In this document: positions 5,081 to 7,322 of the stretch, in pieces
How the letters are laid out: each line of letters opens with the position of its first letter
Position numbering within the stretch: position 1 is the stretch's first letter
Assembly: GCA_014800105.1 (NCBI GenBank)
Contig: JAAVGQ010000092.1
Coordinates: 5,743 to 13,064 of the forward strand
Direction: 5' to 3'
Length of the DNA stretch: 7,322 nucleotides
From: Bacteroidales bacterium
GTDB taxonomy: Bacteria; Bacteroidota; Bacteroidia; Bacteroidales; Muribaculaceae
Translations under genes and position numbers: made by a program
Notes under the pieces: model-generated
The model's input: the letters and a program-made list of their open reading frames with translations, nothing else
Told to the model about the DNA's origin: nothing
Database searches by the model: none

Positions 5081-6574
5081 TTAATTCCACCACAGTGAGA
5101 TGATACCGTTGGCAGGCACCGTCACCGGGAAATGGTGGATAGTATCACTTACGGTTGTGTAGATGTCCTCGTTGTTGCGATTGCTGAGAACGAGTGCACG
5201 GCTTCCATCGGGGTTGAGAAAGGCTGAGTAGGTGAGTCCCTCGGTTTGATAGCCTTCGGTGGCTATGCGCACGGCACCCGGCTGAACGGCCGCCGACATC
5301 TGTGCCATTATGTAATAGAAGGAATTGCGGCGTATTGTATTGTAGTCATCCTCAATATCAACCGCCCCGAATCCCGTAGTGCAACCGCCGGGACGGTTGG
5401 GGCCACGGTTGGAATCAAGCATCAGGTTCCAGATGATTGCGCCTCGACACCAGCGGTTGACGGTGCCCAGTGTTATCTGCTCCATGTCATCGACAAGACG
5501 CTTGGAGAGATTAGAGCCGTCATTCCAGTCGCCTGCTGTAGATTCGCTGAAGATCAATTCTTTCGTAGGATTGGCCGCGTGAATTGCGTTGAGCTCGTTG
5601 AGGTTACCGCCATAGTTGTGATAGGCTGCCCCGGCAATGTAGCGCGATGCTTCTTCGTCGGCATATATTTTCAGGGGATAACCCTGCTGGTCAGGAAGAT
5701 TATCGTAGTTGTAATTGTGGTCGAAGACGTAAATCTTGGTGTCGATCCCCTCGGCGAGGAATTTTGGGCCGAGCGCGCTCTTGATGAAATCGCGCTGTTC
5801 CTCCCATGTCATAACCATTGATGCTGAGTTGCCCGGGTTGAGGGGCTCGTTTTGTGGAGTCATCGCGTAGATGTCGATGCCTTGTTCGTTAAAGGCCTTT
5901 ATCCATAATGTGAAATAGGTAGCATATTCCTGATAATGGTCAGGGCTGAGGTGTCCTCCTGTCCAGGAGTTATACGGTTTCTTGCTCCCGAGATTTTTTA
6001 CTTTCATCCAGCGTGGTGCGGTCCACGGGGATGCCATGATTTTTATCCCGGGATTATACTGTAGTATCTCTTTAAGAATGGGAATTACATAGTCAGTCTC
6101 CTCAGTTGTGAGCGCAAAATTTTCAATTCCCTCGGTATCACAGCAGGTGTATTCTGAGAGTGAGAAGTCAGAGCATCCTATACAGACGCGTATATAGTTC
6201 ATCCCGTAACCGTCGCTATGTGAAAAGGTTTCCTTTAGAAACTTGCATCGGTCCTCGGCTTTCATCTTCATAAGGTTGTAAGCTGTAGAGCCGGTAATCG
6301 CAGCGCCAAAGCCGTCAATCTCCTGATATGTTATTTCGGGTAGGAGTTGGATGATGTTTGCGGTGTCAGGATCGGTTTCAGTGCTGAAATTCATTGCCCA
6401 GCGTGTTAGGTCGAGTGACCTGTCGGCTGTAGTGCCAAGGACGCTGACGTCACCCTCAGCCGGGTGTTCCTGCTGTAGGACTAAGTGAGCGGTGCTTTGA
6501 GATGCTTTATTCCTTCCGTTGCAGGAGGTTAACGCAATGATAATTGCTGATGCTATGCTAACGGTAGATTTCAT
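5081..6574 (-). CDS. GH30 family lipoprotein glycosidase, probable beta-1,6-glucanase (GH30_3-like)
   Basis: This 497-residue retaining glycosidase belongs to clan A. Residues 1-18 are a lipoprotein signal peptide with lipobox LTSC (Cys18 lipidated). The barrel follows, with YQEIDGFGAAITGS (83-96), SPWTAPRWMK (182-191), acid/base Glu243 in TPQNEP and nucleophile Glu344 in FSEST. RNSFYYIMAQ (415-424) leads into the small C-terminal beta domain, which ends in IISLWWN. The order of motifs, especially PQNEP and FSES, matches GH30 subfamilies 1 and 3; subfamily 3 holds bacterial and fungal endo-beta-1,6-glucanases, and a related Bacteroides enzyme is encoded beside a GH3 in a beta-1,6-glucan locus. 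The neighbouring GH3 favours that reading over glucosylceramidase. The mature N-terminus (CNGRNKASQ) lacks an obvious acidic surface-export signal, so the side of the outer membrane is undecided. ATG 6574 gives the clean signal peptide; ATG 6586 would add MPVV, and ATG 6649 would overlap the upstream gene. Confidence 0.88.
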   Translation of the reverse strand: MKSTVSIASAIIIALTSCNGRNKASQSTAHLVLQQEHPAEGDVSVLGTTADRSLDLTRWAMNFSTETDPDTANIIQLLPEITYQEIDGFGAAITGSTAYNLMKMKAEDRCKFLKETFSHSDGYGMNYIRVCIGCSDFSLSEYTCCDTEGIENFALTTEETDYVIPILKEILQYNPGIKIMASPWTAPRWMKVKNLGSKKPYNSWTGGHLSPDHYQEYATYFTLWIKAFNEQGIDIYAMTPQNEPLNPGNSASMVMTWEEQRDFIKSALGPKFLAEGIDTKIYVFDHNYNYDNLPDQQGYPLKIYADEEASRYIAGAAYHNYGGNLNELNAIHAANPTKELIFSESTAGDWNDGSNLSKRLVDDMEQITLGTVNRWCRGAIIWNLMLDSNRGPNRPGGCTTGFGAVDIEDDYNTIRRNSFYYIMAQMSAAVQPGAVRIATEGYQTEGLTYSAFLNPDGSRALVLSNRNNEDIYTTVSDTIHHFPVTVPANGIISLWWN

Positions 6575-6593
6575 GACGACAGGCATTTGATGA

Positions 6594-7121
6594 TTATCGA
6601 AGCAGTATGAAGGATTCCCAGAGTATGAGCCCTGTTGAGACTGAAACATTGAGTGAGTGCTTCGTGCCCTCCTGAGGAATTTCGACGCAAATGTCGGCGG
6701 CGTTGACTACATCCTGAGCTACTCCCTCGACTTCGTTACCGGCGACAATAGCTACCTTCTCATCGGGTGAAAATTTCATGTCGGGTAGGCTTATGCTGCC
6801 TTTAACTTGCTCGAGAACTGCGATTTTGTAGCCGGCCTTTTTCAGGTCATCAAGCGCAGCGAGAGTATTATCGTAATATTTCCAGTTGACTGATTCTTCG
6901 GCACCAAGAGCGGTCTTGTGTATCTCAGGCGATGGCGGGGTGGCTGTTATGCCACACAGGCATACGTGGTCAACCCTGAATGCGTCGCATGTGCGGAAGA
7001 TTGCACCGATGTTGTTGAGCGAGCGGATGTTGTCAAGCACAACGACTATCGGTAGTTTCGGTGACTGGCGGTAGGTGTCGAGCCCTGCGCGCTCAAGATC
7101 CCATATTGTTTTCTTTTCCAT
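6594..7121 (-). CDS. TrmH/SpoU-type RNA 2'-O-methyltransferase (SPOUT)
   Basis: This 175-residue cytoplasmic enzyme should transfer a methyl group from S-adenosylmethionine to a ribose 2'-hydroxyl in tRNA or rRNA. All three SPOUT motifs are visible: motif 1 as LDNIRSLNNIGAIFRTCDAF (29-48), with the conserved Asn of the NIR stretch and Arg43; motif 2 as IVAGNEVEGV (125-134); motif 3 as IPQEGTKHSLNVSVSTG (148-164), forming the cofactor-binding trefoil knot. A TPPSPEIHKTALGA stretch (61-74) is also typical. The protein lacks the N-terminal substrate-binding domain of RlmB-type enzymes, so it is a minimal form and the exact target nucleotide cannot be told. ATG 7121 (MEKKTIWDLE) is preferred over the in-frame ATG at 7157, whose extra 12 residues fit no family feature. 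No strong promoter is seen upstream. Only 19 bp separate its stop from the GH30 start, so it may be co-transcribed with the glycosidases although unrelated in function. Confidence 0.92.
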   Translation of the reverse strand: MEKKTIWDLERAGLDTYRQSPKLPIVVVLDNIRSLNNIGAIFRTCDAFRVDHVCLCGITATPPSPEIHKTALGAEESVNWKYYDNTLAALDDLKKAGYKIAVLEQVKGSISLPDMKFSPDEKVAIVAGNEVEGVAQDVVNAADICVEIPQEGTKHSLNVSVSTGLILWESFILLR

Positions 7122-7146
7122 AAGGAGATGATATTTTGATTGTTGG

Positions 7147-7202
7147 TCAATCGGCACGGGGTTGGGGAGGATTCTCTTTTAGCGGGGAGGCTAACCGATT
7201 GA
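7147..7202. repeat. Inverted repeat with two internal GGGGAGG copies in the trmH-type gene leader
   Basis: TCAATCGG (7147-7154) is the exact inverse of CCGATTGA (7195-7202), with 40 nt between. Inside lie two direct copies of GGGGAGG (7164-7170 and 7184-7190), read as CCTCCCC on the transcribed strand. The stretch fills most of the space between the tRNA terminator and the methyltransferase start. It holds no TAnnTTTG promoter element. It may be a folded leader or an operator, or a chance repeat; an 8-bp inverted repeat is only modest evidence. Confidence 0.3.
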
Positions 7203-7235
7203 AAATAAAAAAGGTTGACTCTGTGTGAGTCAACC
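7201..7235 (-). terminator. Rho-independent terminator of the tRNA-Asn gene
   Basis: A perfect 9-bp inverted repeat, GGTTGACTC (7213-7221) with GAGTCAACC (7227-7235), encloses a 5-nt loop. On the minus strand it is followed by TTTTTTATTTTC. It lies 20 bp past the tRNA 3' end, the expected position for terminating the tRNA transcript. It also suggests that the methyltransferase gene either has its own unrecognised promoter or depends on read-through. Confidence 0.9.
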
Positions 7236-7255
7236 CGCTGATTGGTTTTACATTG

Positions 7256-7322
7256 CGCTTCAGGATGGGCTTGAACCAACGACCCCCTGATTAACAGTCA
7301 GGTGCTCTAACCAACTGAGCTA
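7256..7322 (-). tRNA. tRNA-Asn (anticodon GUU), 5' acceptor strand outside the window
   Basis: The minus strand begins at tRNA position 8 (TAGCTCAG) and shows a D-arm (GCTC/GAGC), a 5-bp anticodon stem (CCTGA/TCAGG) with loop CTGTTAA and anticodon GTT at 7295-7293, a variable loop GGGTC, a T-arm with loop TTCAAGC, the 3' acceptor strand CTGAAGC (7263-7257) and discriminator G (7256). A discriminator G fits asparagine. CCA is not encoded: the next bases are CAATG, so it must be added by the CCA enzyme. The missing 5' strand is predicted to read GCTTCAG. The second T-stem pair (positions 50 and 64) is a T-T mismatch, which is tolerable but unusual. Confidence 0.95.

Noticed and set aside
5246..5821. 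Open plus-strand frame of 191 codons opposite the GH30 gene
   Set aside because: It mirrors the codon pattern of the GH30 gene, whose catalytic motifs are intact; the predicted product is low-complexity Val/Ile-rich and unrecognisable.
6575..6649. 25-residue N-terminal extension of the GH30
   Set aside because: It overlaps the methyltransferase gene and would bury the lipoprotein signal peptide that begins at 6574.
1..7322. CRISPR array, transposase, toxin-antitoxin or defence genes
   Set aside because: No regularly spaced repeats, no transposase motifs and no unassigned gene space large enough to hold such a system.

Overview
The window suggests a gut-type Bacteroidota genome, order Bacteroidales and possibly Muribaculaceae (the family is a guess). 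The signs are: AT-rich leaders without Shine-Dalgarno sequences before genes of only moderate AT content, one exact match to the Bacteroidota -7 promoter element (TAnnTTTG), an SPOUT methyltransferase and glycosidases of the Bacteroides type, and a tRNA gene without an encoded CCA. Every supported gene lies on the minus strand, so the window is best read from its right end to its left end.

Right end (7322 to 6594): a tRNA-Asn(GUU) gene cut by the window edge, its Rho-independent terminator, a short leader with an 8-bp inverted repeat, and a compact TrmH/SpoU-type RNA 2'-O-methyltransferase. Middle (6574 to 2754): a glycan-degrading pair, a GH30 lipoprotein (most like the beta-1,6-glucanase subfamily) followed 37 bp later by an exported GH3 beta-glucosidase, closed by a clear Rho-independent terminator. 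The GH30 could cut a beta-glucan, plausibly fungal-type beta-1,6-glucan, into short pieces that the GH3 then trims to glucose. No SusC/SusD transport pair or regulator is present, so this is at most part of a utilisation locus or a small stand-alone operon.

Left end (2708 to 1): immediately after that terminator comes a promoter-like element and a four-gene tailed-phage head cassette: a 96-residue proline-rich scaffold candidate, a SU10-like HK97-fold major capsid candidate, a probable connector protein, and the first 193 residues of a P22-like portal protein, which runs off the window. The frames are open and tightly packed, so the cassette looks intact rather than decayed. No integrase, terminase, repressor or att site is visible, and capsid precedes portal, the reverse of the textbook order.

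The main points of interest are the abrupt junction between host operon and phage cassette (about 2640-2812), the gene order of that cassette, and an identical 15-bp start context shared by the scaffold and portal genes. I found no CRISPR array, insertion sequence or defence system.
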